Below are positions 1 through 9,310 of a DNA stretch of 64,000 nucleotides, one piece after another. The notes below the pieces were generated by a model. That model searched no databases, was not told the DNA's origin, and was given only the letters and a program-made list of their open reading frames with translations. Within the stretch, counting starts at the first letter, position 1. Each line of letters starts with the position of its first letter. The DNA is from Rubrivivax sp. Its GTDB lineage: Bacteria; Pseudomonadota; Gammaproteobacteria; Burkholderiales; Burkholderiaceae_C. The position numbers and the translations under genes were made by a program. The stretch spans positions 62,001 through 126,000 of the forward strand of contig JAUXRG010000048.1 in NCBI GenBank assembly GCA_030681795.1, in the 5' to 3' direction.

Positions 1-323
1 TGGCATTCCACCAGGGCCTGCTGCGCGCCAGCCATAACCGCATGGTGGTGCAGATGGGCAAGGCGCTGTCGGCCTTGCTGCGCACCAGCTTTGAGCTTTC
101 GACGCTGCGCCATGAAGGGCCCGCCGAATCACTGCCCTTGCACCGGGCCGTGCTGGACGCCGTGGTCGCCCGTTCACCCGACGCGGCCGAGGCGGCCAGC
201 CTGGCCCAGATCGAGGGTGCGCGACGCGACATCGAGCTCGTCCTGGCTTCGCGCCGCAAGCTGCCTTCGCTCAGCGCCCCGGCCCCGCGGCTCAAGGCGC
301 CGCGCGGGGCGGTCACTCCTTGA
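1..323 (+). CDS. GntR/FadR-family regulator, C-terminal part (FCD domain)
   Basis: This gene is cut by the left edge. It reads in frame from base 3 to a TGA at 321-323. The fragment opens with FHQGLLRASHNRMV, which fits the helical FCD ligand-binding domain of FadR-subfamily GntR repressors, where an Asp-His...His set binds metal and a carboxylate effector. The N-terminal DNA-binding domain lies outside the window. It converges on the ABC permease gene and overlaps its end by 11 bp. Being next to an acid-sugar importer it may control that importer, but this is inference: a complete FadR-type gene also lies on the importer's other side. Confidence 0.75.
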   Translation, partial: AFHQGLLRASHNRMVVQMGKALSALLRTSFELSTLRHEGPAESLPLHRAVLDAVVARSPDAAEAASLAQIEGARRDIELVLASRRKLPSLSAPAPRLKAPRGAVTP

Positions 324-1185
324 CCGACCCGGTCATGCCCGAGACATAGTGCTCGACGAAGAACGAGTAAATGAAGGCCACCGGCAGCGAGCCGAGCAGC
401 GCGCCGGCCATCAGCGAGCCCCAGTGATAGACATCGCCCTCGACCAGTTCGGTGACCACGCCCACGGGCACGGTCTTGTTCTCCGACGACGAGACAAAGG
501 TCAGCGCGTAGATGAATTCGTTCCAGCTCAGCGTGAAGGCGAAGATGCCGGCTGAGATCAGCCCCGGCACCGCCAGTGGCAGGATGATCTTGGTGAGGAT
601 CTGCCAGCGGCTCGCGCCGTCGATGAGTGCGCATTCTTCGAGCTCGTAGGGGATGGTGCGGAAGTAGCCCATCAGCAGCCAGGTGCAAAACGGAATCAGG
701 AAGGTCGGGTAGGACAGGATCAGCGCCATGCGGGTGTCGAACAGCCCGAGCTGGAAGATGATGGTCGACAGCGGAATGAAGAGGATGGACGGGGGCACCA
801 GGTAGGCCAGGAAGATGGCCCCCCCGACGGACTTGGCGCCCTGGAAGCGCAGCCGCTCGATCGCGTAGGCCGCCAGCACCGCAGCCACCAGAGACACCGT
901 GGTGGACACCACCGAGACGACCACCGTATTCCACAGCCACTCCGGGTACGGGGTTTCAAACAGCAGCTTGTGGAAGTGCGCGAGCGTGGGCTTCAGGGTC
1001 CAGAAAGGGTTGGCGTCACGCGAGAGCAGGTCTTCGTTGGGCTTCACCGAGGTGACGACCATCCAGTAGAACGGGAACAGCAGCACGAAGACGAAGATGC
1101 CCAGCGGGATGTAGATCGTGACCCAGCGGCGCGGCAGCGATTGCAGGAAGTCCATGCCGACGATGTCGTCATTTCGCGCGCTCAC
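313..1185 (-). CDS. ABC sugar-type transporter permease (MalG/UgpE-like)
   Basis: Inner-membrane permease of a carbohydrate ABC importer, about 290 aa. Several hydrophobic segments are visible, including a first helix near IPLGIFVFVLLFPFYW. The ATPase-coupling EAA loop reads ELEECALIDGASRWQ. The GTG start at 1185 overlaps the TGA of the upstream permease by 4 bp (GTGA), implying translational coupling. An ATG at 1155 would give 280 aa and is the alternative start. It is the last gene of the minus-strand operon ATPase, binding protein, permease, permease. The neighbouring tetronate genes suggest an acid-sugar substrate, which is inference. Confidence 0.9.
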   Translation of the reverse strand: MSARNDDIVGMDFLQSLPRRWVTIYIPLGIFVFVLLFPFYWMVVTSVKPNEDLLSRDANPFWTLKPTLAHFHKLLFETPYPEWLWNTVVVSVVSTTVSLVAAVLAAYAIERLRFQGAKSVGGAIFLAYLVPPSILFIPLSTIIFQLGLFDTRMALILSYPTFLIPFCTWLLMGYFRTIPYELEECALIDGASRWQILTKIILPLAVPGLISAGIFAFTLSWNEFIYALTFVSSSENKTVPVGVVTELVEGDVYHWGSLMAGALLGSLPVAFIYSFFVEHYVSGMTGSVKE

Positions 1186-2081
1186 TTGTCGCCCCCTTGC
1201 TGCCAGGCGCGACGTTGCAACCCGAAGTAGCTGAACATCACCGCCGCCAACAGGAAGGGCACCATCAAGGTGGCCAGCGCCGCACCCTCGCCGAGCGAAC
1301 CGCCGGGGATGCCGCGCTGGAAGGCCAGCGTGGCCATCAAGTGGGTGGCATTCAGCGGCCCGCCGCGGGTGAGCACGTAGATGAGCTGGAAGTCGGTGAA
1401 GGTGAAAAGCACCGAGAAGGTCATCACCACCGCGATGATCGGCGTGAGCAGCGGCAGCGTGACATGGCGGAACTGCTGCCACGGCGTGGCGCCGTCGATC
1501 GCCGAGGCTTCGTAGTACGAAGGCGAAATCGTCTGCAGGCCCGCCAGCAGCGAGATCGCGACAAAGGGCACGCCGCGCCAGACGTTGGCCGCGATCGTCG
1601 ACAGGCGGGCGTTCCAGGGGTCGCCGAGGAAATCGATATAGCGGTCGATCAGGCCCATGCGGGTCAGCACCCACGACAGCACCGAGAACTGCGCGTCGTA
1701 CAGCCACCAGAAGGCGATCGCCGACAGCGCGGTCGGCACGATCCAGGGCAGCAGCACCACGGCGCGGAAGAAGGACTTGAAGGGCAGGTTCTTGTTCAGC
1801 AGCAGCGCCAGGTACAGCCCGAGCACGAACTTCAGTGTGCTCGCCACCACGGTGTAGAAAAGCGTGTTGAAAAGTGCCAGTTGCGTGACGCTGTCGGTCA
1901 CCAGATAGGCGAAGTTCTCCAGCCCCACCCATTGGCCGGGGCGGCCGATCTTCGCGTCCGTGAAGCCCAGCCAGGTACCCAACCCGAGCGGATAGGCGAG
2001 CAAGCCGATCAGCAGCACCGCCGCCGGCAGCATGAACACATAACCCAGCGCGTTGCGACTGTTCTGAAGTTTTTCAAACAT
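1182..2081 (-). CDS. ABC sugar-type transporter permease (MalF/UgpA-like)
   Basis: Inner-membrane permease of 299 aa, partner of the downstream MalG-like permease. The first transmembrane helix follows a short cytoplasmic N-terminus (GYVFMLPAAVLLIGLLAYPL). The coupling loop reads YYEASAIDGATPWQQF, the EAA motif that docks the ATPase. Length and topology fit the CUT1 family, whose members carry oligosaccharides, polyols and glycerol phosphate. The binding-protein gene lies 185 bp upstream, separated by a GC-palindromic repeat that may lower permease expression relative to the binding protein. Confidence 0.92.
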   Translation of the reverse strand: MFEKLQNSRNALGYVFMLPAAVLLIGLLAYPLGLGTWLGFTDAKIGRPGQWVGLENFAYLVTDSVTQLALFNTLFYTVVASTLKFVLGLYLALLLNKNLPFKSFFRAVVLLPWIVPTALSAIAFWWLYDAQFSVLSWVLTRMGLIDRYIDFLGDPWNARLSTIAANVWRGVPFVAISLLAGLQTISPSYYEASAIDGATPWQQFRHVTLPLLTPIIAVVMTFSVLFTFTDFQLIYVLTRGGPLNATHLMATLAFQRGIPGGSLGEGAALATLMVPFLLAAVMFSYFGLQRRAWQQGGDK

Positions 2082-2113
2082 CCCAAGCCCAGTGGCGCCC
2101 GGCCGCCCGAAGC

Positions 2114-2165
2114 CACTGAGCGCCCCCTCGGGGGGCAGCGAGCAATGGCGAGCGTGGGGGCTTCA
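2114..2165. repeat. Intergenic GC-palindromic repeat of Comamonadaceae type
   Basis: This sits in the 185-bp gap between the binding-protein and permease genes. It contains a near-perfect palindrome (GCCCCC at 2122-2127, GGGGGC at 2130-2135), then a GCGAGC-rich stretch ending in GTGGGGGC. I recall similar intergenic repeats from Acidovorax and Variovorax-type genomes, but that is memory, not a search. As RNA it could fold into a strong hairpin between two co-transcribed genes. No second copy was noticed in this window. Confidence 0.45.
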
Positions 2166-2266
2166 TTTCAGTCACGAGAAAAGCGCCGGGGCCGGGGCAC
2201 CGGGCCGAGCGTCAGGCAAGCGCCCTGGCGCTCGAACGCGGCGAAATCACCCGGCCCTGCCGCCGA

Positions 2267-3598
2267 TCAGACCTTGTAGTAGCGCTTTGCGCGCGCCTCG
2301 GCGCGCTCGGCGGCTTCCTTGGGCGTCTTGTTGCCACTGGAGGCTTCGGCCACCATGTCGAGCACGATGTAGTCGGCCATGGCCGCCGCCGAGGCGTAGC
2401 CCAGCGGCCCGTCGTGCCCGTTGTCGAGCATGATCGCTGCACCGTCGCGATAGACGGTGTTCTTCGGGTCGACGGTCCAGATCGGGTTCTTCTCGAAGGC
2501 CCGCAGGGGTTGCGAGACATAGCCCGTCGCCGCCTGCATCCACGGGTTGTACTGGTCGCCCTCCATCAGGAAGCGCACCAGCTCCTTCGCCGCCTGCGGA
2601 TACTTGGTGTGCTTGAAGGTCATGAACTGCGTGATCTGCATGAGCTCGCTCGGCTTGCCCACCGGTCCGATGGGGAAATGCGCGTGCTGGATGTCGGCCA
2701 CCATGTCCTTCACCTTGGCATCCTGCGAGTTTCTCGCTGCGTAGTAGATCGAGATGCCGTTGCCGGTGAGCGAGACCTGGCCGTCGAGGAAGGCCTTGTT
2801 GTTGTTCGGGTCCTGCCAGCCCAGCGTGCCCGGCACGAAGGTCTGGTAGAGCTGCTTGGCGTACTCGAGCGCGGCCACGGTTTCGGGGGAATTGATGACC
2901 ACGTTGCCGCCCTTGTCGACCATCTTGCCGCCGTGCGACCAGAGCAGCCAGTGCACCCAGTTGTTGCCGTCGCCCACCGCCTTGCCGAGTGCGAAGCCGG
3001 GGTGGGTGCCCTTGGCCGCCATGGCCTGGCACAGCTTGAGGAAGCCGGCGGTGTCCTTCGGGATGCCGTCGAACCCGGCGGCCTTGACATGGCTGTCGCG
3101 GTAGACGATGGCGTTGCCGATCACGCCCCAGGGAATCGCGATCCACTTGTTGGTGCCGGTGCGCTGCGCGTACTTCTTGCACACGTCGTACCAGCCGCCG
3201 TACTTCTTGCCGAGGTAGTCGGCCAGGTCGGTCATGTCGAGCAGCTTGTCCGGGTACTGGTGCGGGTCGTCGAACCAGCCGATGATGATGTCGGGCCCGC
3301 TGCCGACGTTGGCCGCCACCGCCGCCTTCGGGCGCACGTCTTCCCAGCCTTCGTTGTCGACGCGCACCTCGATGCCGTATTTCTCGGAGAACTTCTTGAT
3401 ATTGGCCATGAAGGCGTCTTCGTCGCCCTGCACGAAGCGCTTCCAGCGCAGCAGCCGCAGCTTGGCGCCCTTCTCGGGCTTGTAGGCCAGCGTCTGCGCC
3501 TGCGCCAGCGGCGCCCACAGCGCGCCCGCGCCCAATGTCGCGGCCGCGGCCACGCCGGCCGAGCTTTCCAGGAATTTGCGGCGGTCTTGGTCTTGCAT
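2267..3598 (-). CDS. ABC transporter substrate-binding protein, Tat-exported
   Basis: Family 1 extracellular solute-binding protein of 443 aa. The N-terminus has a twin-arginine signal (DRRKFLESS) followed by an Ala-rich hydrophobic stretch and a likely signal-peptidase site at APLAQAQ, so export of a folded protein by Tat is expected. The ATG at 3598 is preferred because AAGGAG lies 6 bp upstream; another ATG two codons earlier (3604) abuts that Shine-Dalgarno directly. The mature protein resembles binding proteins for sugars and glycerol phosphate. Ligand inferred from context: a tetronate or related sugar acid. Confidence 0.92.
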   Translation of the reverse strand: MQDQDRRKFLESSAGVAAAATLGAGALWAPLAQAQTLAYKPEKGAKLRLLRWKRFVQGDEDAFMANIKKFSEKYGIEVRVDNEGWEDVRPKAAVAANVGSGPDIIIGWFDDPHQYPDKLLDMTDLADYLGKKYGGWYDVCKKYAQRTGTNKWIAIPWGVIGNAIVYRDSHVKAAGFDGIPKDTAGFLKLCQAMAAKGTHPGFALGKAVGDGNNWVHWLLWSHGGKMVDKGGNVVINSPETVAALEYAKQLYQTFVPGTLGWQDPNNNKAFLDGQVSLTGNGISIYYAARNSQDAKVKDMVADIQHAHFPIGPVGKPSELMQITQFMTFKHTKYPQAAKELVRFLMEGDQYNPWMQAATGYVSQPLRAFEKNPIWTVDPKNTVYRDGAAIMLDNGHDGPLGYASAAAMADYIVLDMVAEASSGNKTPKEAAERAEARAKRYYKV

Positions 3599-3679
3599 GC
3601 TCATCTCCTTGGGGTGGGGGTCGAGGTTGGGGTGCCAGAGGGATGGAACCAATTGCGGCGGGCTGGGTGGCGCTCGCCC

Positions 3680-4753
<1,074 letters not shown>

Positions 4754-4832
4754 GCGTCGAATCCTCCGCGGTCACCTGAACCGGTGGCAACCATACGCGC
4801 CGTGCCGCGGGCTGCGCCATCGGGCTTACCCC

Positions 4833-4860
4833 TTGTTCGGCGATAAAGTTGTCTGATAAC
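4833..4860 (+). promoter_or_regulatory. Candidate promoter with FadR-type operator, divergent intergenic region
   Basis: A weak -35 TTGTTC (4833-4838) is followed after 16 bp by -10 GATAAC (4855-4860), which ends 9 bp before the regulator ATG at 4870. Overlapping it, TTGTCTGATAA (4849-4859) fits the half-site pattern TNGTNNNACNA of FadR-subfamily operators except for one base. The site lies between the regulator operon and the divergent ABC operon, so one bound repressor could affect both. The operator assignment is inference from the consensus. Confidence 0.5.
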
Positions 4861-4869
4861 CTGACGACC

Positions 4870-5655
4870 ATGGCAGCTTCGACGCCTGAGGCAATGCCGG
4901 CGGGGGCCGGGCGAACGGTCGCCGGCGGGCTGGGCCGAGAGACGCTGGCCGACCGGCTGGCGGCGCTGCTGTCCTCGCAGATCCAGGGCGGGCGCCTGAG
5001 CCCCGGCGACCGCCTGCCCACCGAGGCCCGGATGTCGGCCGAGCACGGGGTCTCGCGCAGCGTGGTGCGCGAGGCCGTGCACCGCGTCAAGTCGCGCGGG
5101 CTGCTCGTGTCGCGCCAGGGTTCGGGCGTCTTCGTCGCCGTGGCCTCCGGCCACCAGCCGCTGGAATTCGACCCCGCCGTGCTCGGGTCGGTGCAAGCCG
5201 TGGTGCATGTGGTGGAAGTGCGCCGCGTGCTGGAAAGCGAAATGGCCGCGCTGGCCGCCGAGCGCGCCACCCGTGTCCAGGTGGCCGGGCTGCGGCGGGC
5301 GCTGGCGGCCATCGATGCGGCGGCGGCCTCGGGGCACGACGGCGTGGCCGAGGACCTGGCCTTCCACCGTGCCATCGGCGAGGCCACGGGCAACCCGCAA
5401 TTCAGCCTGCTGCTGGGTTTCCTGGAGCAGTACCTGCGCGAGGGCATGCGCATCACGCGCGGCAACGAGGCTCGCCGGATCGACTTCATGGAGGCCGTGC
5501 GCAAGGAGCACCGCAGCATCGTGGAGGCCATCGCCGGGGGCGACCCGCGCGCCGCGCGGCGTGCCGCGACCAGCCACATGGTGCACAGCGCGCAGCGCCT
5601 GGTGCGCGGTGGTGTCCTCGCGCCGGACGCGGGGCGAACAAGGAGTGTGAGATGA
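4870..5655 (+). CDS. FadR-subfamily GntR transcriptional regulator of module A
   Basis: Regulator of 261 aa, first gene of the tetronate operon. The N-terminal winged helix-turn-helix is seen in LSPGDRLPTEARMSAEHG and VSRSVVREAVHRVKSRG, and the C-terminal FCD domain in AEDLAFHRAIGEATGN and RKEHRSIVEAI with its metal-binding Asp/His residues. The ATG at 4870 is used; an in-frame TTG at 4849 would start inside the presumed operator. No Shine-Dalgarno precedes the ATG, so initiation may be leaderless. Its TGA overlaps the next ATG (ATGA). It is probably an autoregulating repressor induced by a tetronate or related acid. Confidence 0.92.
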   Translation: MAASTPEAMPAGAGRTVAGGLGRETLADRLAALLSSQIQGGRLSPGDRLPTEARMSAEHGVSRSVVREAVHRVKSRGLLVSRQGSGVFVAVASGHQPLEFDPAVLGSVQAVVHVVEVRRVLESEMAALAAERATRVQVAGLRRALAAIDAAAASGHDGVAEDLAFHRAIGEATGNPQFSLLLGFLEQYLREGMRITRGNEARRIDFMEAVRKEHRSIVEAIAGGDPRAARRAATSHMVHSAQRLVRGGVLAPDAGRTRSVR

Positions 5656-6569
5656 GCGAGAAAGCAGCCGTTTTGGGGGTCGTGGGCCTCGGCTCCATGG
5701 GTTTGGGCGCGGCCCTGTCGGCGCTGCGCCGCGGCGTTCCGGTCTGGGGCCTGGACACGCGGCCCGAACCCCTGGAGGCGCTGGTGGCTGCGGGCGGGCA
5801 CGCGGCCGCTTCGCTGGCCGAACTGGCGGCGCGTTGCGATGCGGTGCAGATCCTGGTGGTGACGGCCGCGCAGACCGAGCAGGTGCTCTTCGCCGAAGGC
5901 GGCCTGGCCGAGCATCTGAGGCGCGGCGCCGTGGTGGTGTGCTCGGCCACGGTCGATCCGGCGCTGCCGGCGCGCTGGGAGCAGCGCCTGGCCGAGAAGG
6001 GGCTGTGGTTGATCGACGGGCCGGTTTCCGGCGGACCGAAGAAGGCCGCGGAGGGCGAGATGACGATGATGGCTGCGGGCCGGCCCGAGGCCTTCGCCGC
6101 CGCCGGCAGCCTGCTCGACGCCGTGGCTGGCAAGGTCTACCGGCTGGGTGAGCGCGCCGGCCTGGGTTCGACGGTGAAGATGGTCAACCAGCACCTGGCC
6201 GGCGTGCACATCGCCGCGGCCTGCGAGGCCATGGCGCTGGGTTTGCGCGCCGGCGCCGACCCGCGTGCACTCTACGAAGTGATCTGCAATTCGGCCGGGT
6301 CGAGCTGGATGTTCGCCAACCGCGTGCCGCACATCCTGGAAGGCGACTACACGCCGCTGTCGGCGGTGAATATCTTCATCAAGGATCTGGGCATCGTGCT
6401 CGATGCCGCGCGCGCGTTGGCCTTCCCCTTGCCCCTGGCGGCCACGGCGCATCAGCTCTACCTGGCCACCGCCGCGGCCGGGCATGGCGCCGAGGATGAC
6501 AGCGCGGTGATCAAGTTCTACGCCGCGCTGGCCGGGCTGGAGCTGCCCGCCGCGCCGACCAGGCCATGA
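5652..6569 (+). CDS. ltnD: L-threonate dehydrogenase-like beta-hydroxyacid dehydrogenase
   Basis: NAD-dependent 3-hydroxyisobutyrate dehydrogenase family enzyme of 305 aa. It has a Rossmann motif GLGSMG (residues 12-17), the substrate-loop motif GPVSGG near 123 and the catalytic Lys176 in STVKMVNQH. Characterised LtnD enzymes oxidise L-threonate to 2-oxo-tetronate. This assignment rests on the family and on co-location with OtnK, OtnC and OtnI; 3-hydroxyisobutyrate or tartronate semialdehyde dehydrogenase activity is the alternative. Its start overlaps the regulator stop and its stop overlaps the kinase start, each by 4 bp. Confidence 0.82.
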   Translation: MSEKAAVLGVVGLGSMGLGAALSALRRGVPVWGLDTRPEPLEALVAAGGHAAASLAELAARCDAVQILVVTAAQTEQVLFAEGGLAEHLRRGAVVVCSATVDPALPARWEQRLAEKGLWLIDGPVSGGPKKAAEGEMTMMAAGRPEAFAAAGSLLDAVAGKVYRLGERAGLGSTVKMVNQHLAGVHIAAACEAMALGLRAGADPRALYEVICNSAGSSWMFANRVPHILEGDYTPLSAVNIFIKDLGIVLDAARALAFPLPLAATAHQLYLATAAAGHGAEDDSAVIKFYAALAGLELPAAPTRP

Positions 6570-7849
6570 ACGCCGCTCCCGTGCTCGGCGTCATCGCCGA
6601 CGATTTCACCGGCGCCACCGACGTGGCGAGCATGCTGGTGCGCGAGGGGATGCGCACGGTGCAGGTCATCGGCGTGCCGCAAGGTGCCGCGCCGCGGGAC
6701 GGCGCCGACGCCGTCGTGGTGGCGCTGAAAACGCGCACCACCCCGGCCGACGATGCCGTGGCCGAGTCGCTGGCCGCACTGCGCTGGCTGCAGGCCGCGG
6801 GCGTGCGGCGCTTTTACTTCAAGGTCTGCTCGACCTTCGATTCCACCCCGGCGGGCAATATCGGCCCCGTGGCCGAGGCCTTGCTGGCGGCGCTGGGCAG
6901 CGACTTCACCATCGTCTGCCCGGCGTTCCCGGAAAACGGTCGCAGCGTCTACCGCGGGCATCTGTTCGTCGGCGACCAGCTGCTTTCCGACTCGGGCATG
7001 CGCCACCACCCGCTCACCCCCATGACCGACAGCAACCTGGTGCGTGTGCTGCAGGCGCAGTGCCATCAGCGCGTGGGCTTGCTGGGCCACGACCAGGTGG
7101 CGCTGGGGCCCGATGCGTTGCGCCAGCGCATGGCCGCATTGCGCGGCGAGGGCGTGGTGCTGGCGGTGGCCGATGCCATCTCCAACGCCGACTTGCACAC
7201 GCTGGCCGAAGCCGCGCTCGACCTGCCGCTGCTGGTGGCGGGGTCGGGCGTGGCGCTGGGCCTGCCTTCGCGCTATGCCCGGCGCGGCTGGGTGAGACTG
7301 GACGCGGATGCCGCCCGGCTCGACGCCCAGGCGGGCCGCGCCGCCGTGCTGGCGGGTTCCTGTTCGCAGGCCACGCAGGGCCAGGTGGCGCAGTGGCGCG
7401 GGGCAGGGCGGGCCGCCTGGGCCCTCGACGCGCTGGCCTTGGCCGCCGACGCGCCGGTGGTCGCCGATGCCCTGGCGTGGGCGAGAGAACGCCTGGAAAG
7501 TGGCCCGGTGCTGATCCACGCCACCGTGGCGCCGGCCGAGTTGAAAGCCGTGCAGGCCGAGCTGGGCGCGGCGCGCGCCGGGGCCCTGGTCGAGCAGGCC
7601 ATGGCCGCCATTGCGCAGGGCCTGGTGGATGCCGGCGTGCAGCGCCTGGTGGTGGCCGGCGGCGAGACCTCGGGGGCCGTCGTCCAGGCCCTGGGGGTGC
7701 ACAAGCTGCGCATCGGCGCGCCCATCTGCCCTGGGGTGCCCTGGACCCAGGCCGAGGGCCGCGCCCTGTGGCTGGCGCTGAAGTCCGGCAATTTCGGCGC
7801 GCCCGACTTCTTCGCCCAGGCGCTCGAATGGGGCGGCGCGTCGCAATGA
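6566..7849 (+). CDS. otnK: 3-oxo-tetronate 4-kinase (DUF1537 family)
   Basis: Four-carbon acid sugar kinase of 427 aa. The N-terminal DUF1537 domain begins with ADDFTGATD (residues 11-19), and the C-terminal nucleotide-binding domain carries the glycine-rich GGETSGAVVQAL near 365. In the established pathway OtnK phosphorylates 3-oxo-tetronate to the 4-phosphate, which OtnC then decarboxylates. The immediate neighbours OtnC and OtnI favour OtnK over D-threonate or D-erythronate kinases of the same family. Both gene ends are ATGA overlaps. Confidence 0.9.
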   Translation: MNAAPVLGVIADDFTGATDVASMLVREGMRTVQVIGVPQGAAPRDGADAVVVALKTRTTPADDAVAESLAALRWLQAAGVRRFYFKVCSTFDSTPAGNIGPVAEALLAALGSDFTIVCPAFPENGRSVYRGHLFVGDQLLSDSGMRHHPLTPMTDSNLVRVLQAQCHQRVGLLGHDQVALGPDALRQRMAALRGEGVVLAVADAISNADLHTLAEAALDLPLLVAGSGVALGLPSRYARRGWVRLDADAARLDAQAGRAAVLAGSCSQATQGQVAQWRGAGRAAWALDALALAADAPVVADALAWARERLESGPVLIHATVAPAELKAVQAELGAARAGALVEQAMAAIAQGLVDAGVQRLVVAGGETSGAVVQALGVHKLRIGAPICPGVPWTQAEGRALWLALKSGNFGAPDFFAQALEWGGASQ

Positions 7850-8508
7850 ACCTGAGCGCCTTGCGGGAGAGCATCTGCCGTGTCGGCCGATCGCTGTTCG
7901 AGCGCGGCTACGTGCACGGCACGGCAGGCAACCTCAGCGTGCGAGCGCCCGACGGCAGCGGCTTCCTCATCACACCGACGGATGCCTGCCTGGGTTTTCT
8001 CGAACCTGCGGCGCTGGCCCAGGTGGACGCCGAAGGCCGGCAACTCAGCGGCTCGCCCGCGAGCAAGACACTGGCGCTGCACCGGCGCATCTACGAGAGT
8101 GACGCCGAAGCGCAATGCGTGCTGCACACGCATGCCACGAACCTGGTGGCGCTCACGCTCGCCGGGGTCTGGCACCGCGACGCCGTGCTGCCGCCCCTCA
8201 CGCCGTATTTCGTGATGAAGGTCGGCCGCGTGCCGCTCATCGCCTACCGCCGCCCCGGCGACCCGGCCGTGGCCGACGAGGTGGCGCAGGCCATCGCCGC
8301 CGCGCGCGCCGCGGGCGCACCGATACGCGCCGTGCTCTGCGAGCGGCTGGGGCCGGTGGTGTGGCAGCAGTCCCCCGACGCCGCCATGGCGGTGCTCGAA
8401 GAGCTCGAGGAAACCGCGCGGCTGTGGCTGGTGTGCCAGCCCAGGCCGGCGCCTCTGACCGAAAACCAGATCGACGAACTGCGCCGGCATTTCGGCGCGA
8501 GGTGGTGA
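7846..8508 (+). CDS. otnC: 3-oxo-tetronate 4-phosphate decarboxylase (class II aldolase fold)
   Basis: Class II aldolase/adducin family protein of 220 aa. Metal ligands are seen in HTHATN (His94 and His96). The N-terminal GNLSVR loop binds the phosphate or substrate in this fold. Family members next to OtnK convert 3-oxo-tetronate 4-phosphate to dihydroxyacetone phosphate and CO2, a decarboxylation rather than an aldol cleavage. The ATG at 7846 overlaps the kinase stop. Fuculose-phosphate aldolase is the generic alternative name; the operon context argues for OtnC. Confidence 0.9.
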   Translation: MNLSALRESICRVGRSLFERGYVHGTAGNLSVRAPDGSGFLITPTDACLGFLEPAALAQVDAEGRQLSGSPASKTLALHRRIYESDAEAQCVLHTHATNLVALTLAGVWHRDAVLPPLTPYFVMKVGRVPLIAYRRPGDPAVADEVAQAIAAARAAGAPIRAVLCERLGPVVWQQSPDAAMAVLEELEETARLWLVCQPRPAPLTENQIDELRRHFGARW

Positions 8509-8512
8509 TGCC

Positions 8513-9310
8513 ATGCCCCAATTCGCTGCGAACCTGAGCCTGATGTATACGGAACACGCCTTCCTCGATCGCTTCGAGGCGGCCGCCGACGACGGTTTTG
8601 CCGCCGTCGAGTACCTGTTTCCCTATGCCTTCGACCGCGCCGAGATCGCCGCACGGCTGGCCGGGCATGGCCTGGTGCAGGCCCTCTTCAACGCGCCGCC
8701 GGGCGACTTCGAAGCCGGCGAGCGCGGCATCGCCTGCCTGCCCGGCCGCGAGGCCGAGTTCCGCCGCGGCTTCCTCGAGCAGGCCTTGCCCTACGCCCAG
8801 GCCCTGGGGTGCCGGCGCGTGCACGTGATGGCCGGCCTGGCCCCTGCCGGCGCGGAGCGCGCCGCGCTGCAGGCCACCTATATCGCCAACCTGGCCTGGG
8901 CGGCAGGGCAGGCTGCGGCGGCCGGCGTGGACGTGCTCATCGAGCCCATCAACACGCGCGACATTCCGGGCTTCTTCCTCAACCGGCAGGACCAGGCGCA
9001 CGCCGTGCTGGCCGAGGTCGGCGCGCCCAACCTCAAGGTGCAGATGGATCTGTACCACTGCCAGATCGTCGAGGGCGACCTGGCGATGAAGCTCAAGAGC
9101 TACCTGCCCACCGGCCGCGTCGGGCACCTGCAGATCGCCGGGGTGCCCGAGCGCCACGAGCCCGACCTGGGCGAGCTTCATTACCCGTACCTGTTCGCGC
9201 TGGTCGACGCCCTGGGTTGGCAGGGCCACATCGGCTGCGAGTACCGCCCGCGTGCCGGCACCCGCGCCGGCCTGGGCTGGTTCCAGCCCTACAAGGAGAG
9301 CCAACGATGA
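8513..9310 (+). CDS. otnI: 2-oxo-tetronate isomerase (hydroxypyruvate isomerase family)
   Basis: TIM-barrel isomerase of 265 aa, close to the usual Hyi/OtnI length. Catalytic and metal-binding acids are visible in LIEPINTRD (Glu144), [10 protein letters not shown] and HIGCEYRP. OtnI interconverts 2-oxo- and 3-oxo-tetronate, supplying the substrate of OtnK. It starts 5 bp after the otnC stop and its own stop overlaps the next start by 4 bp. Hydroxypyruvate isomerase is the classical annotation, but the gene order dehydrogenase, kinase, decarboxylase, isomerase supports OtnI. Confidence 0.9.
   Translation: MPQFAANLSLMYTEHAFLDRFEAAADDGFAAVEYLFPYAFDRAEIAARLAGHGLVQALFNAPPGDFEAGERGIACLPGREAEFRRGFLEQALPYAQALGCRRVHVMAGLAPAGAERAALQATYIANLAWAAGQAAAAGVDVLIEPINTRDIPGFFLNRQDQAHAVLAEVGAPNLKVQMDLYHCQIVEGDLAMKLKSYLPTGRVGHLQIAGVPERHEPDLGELHYPYLFALVDALGWQGHIGCEYRPRAGTRAGLGWFQPYKESQR

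Noticed and set aside
4849-4869. TTG start seven codons upstream for the module A regulator
   Set aside because: It lies inside the operator/-10 region and has no Shine-Dalgarno; the ATG at 4870 is preferred.
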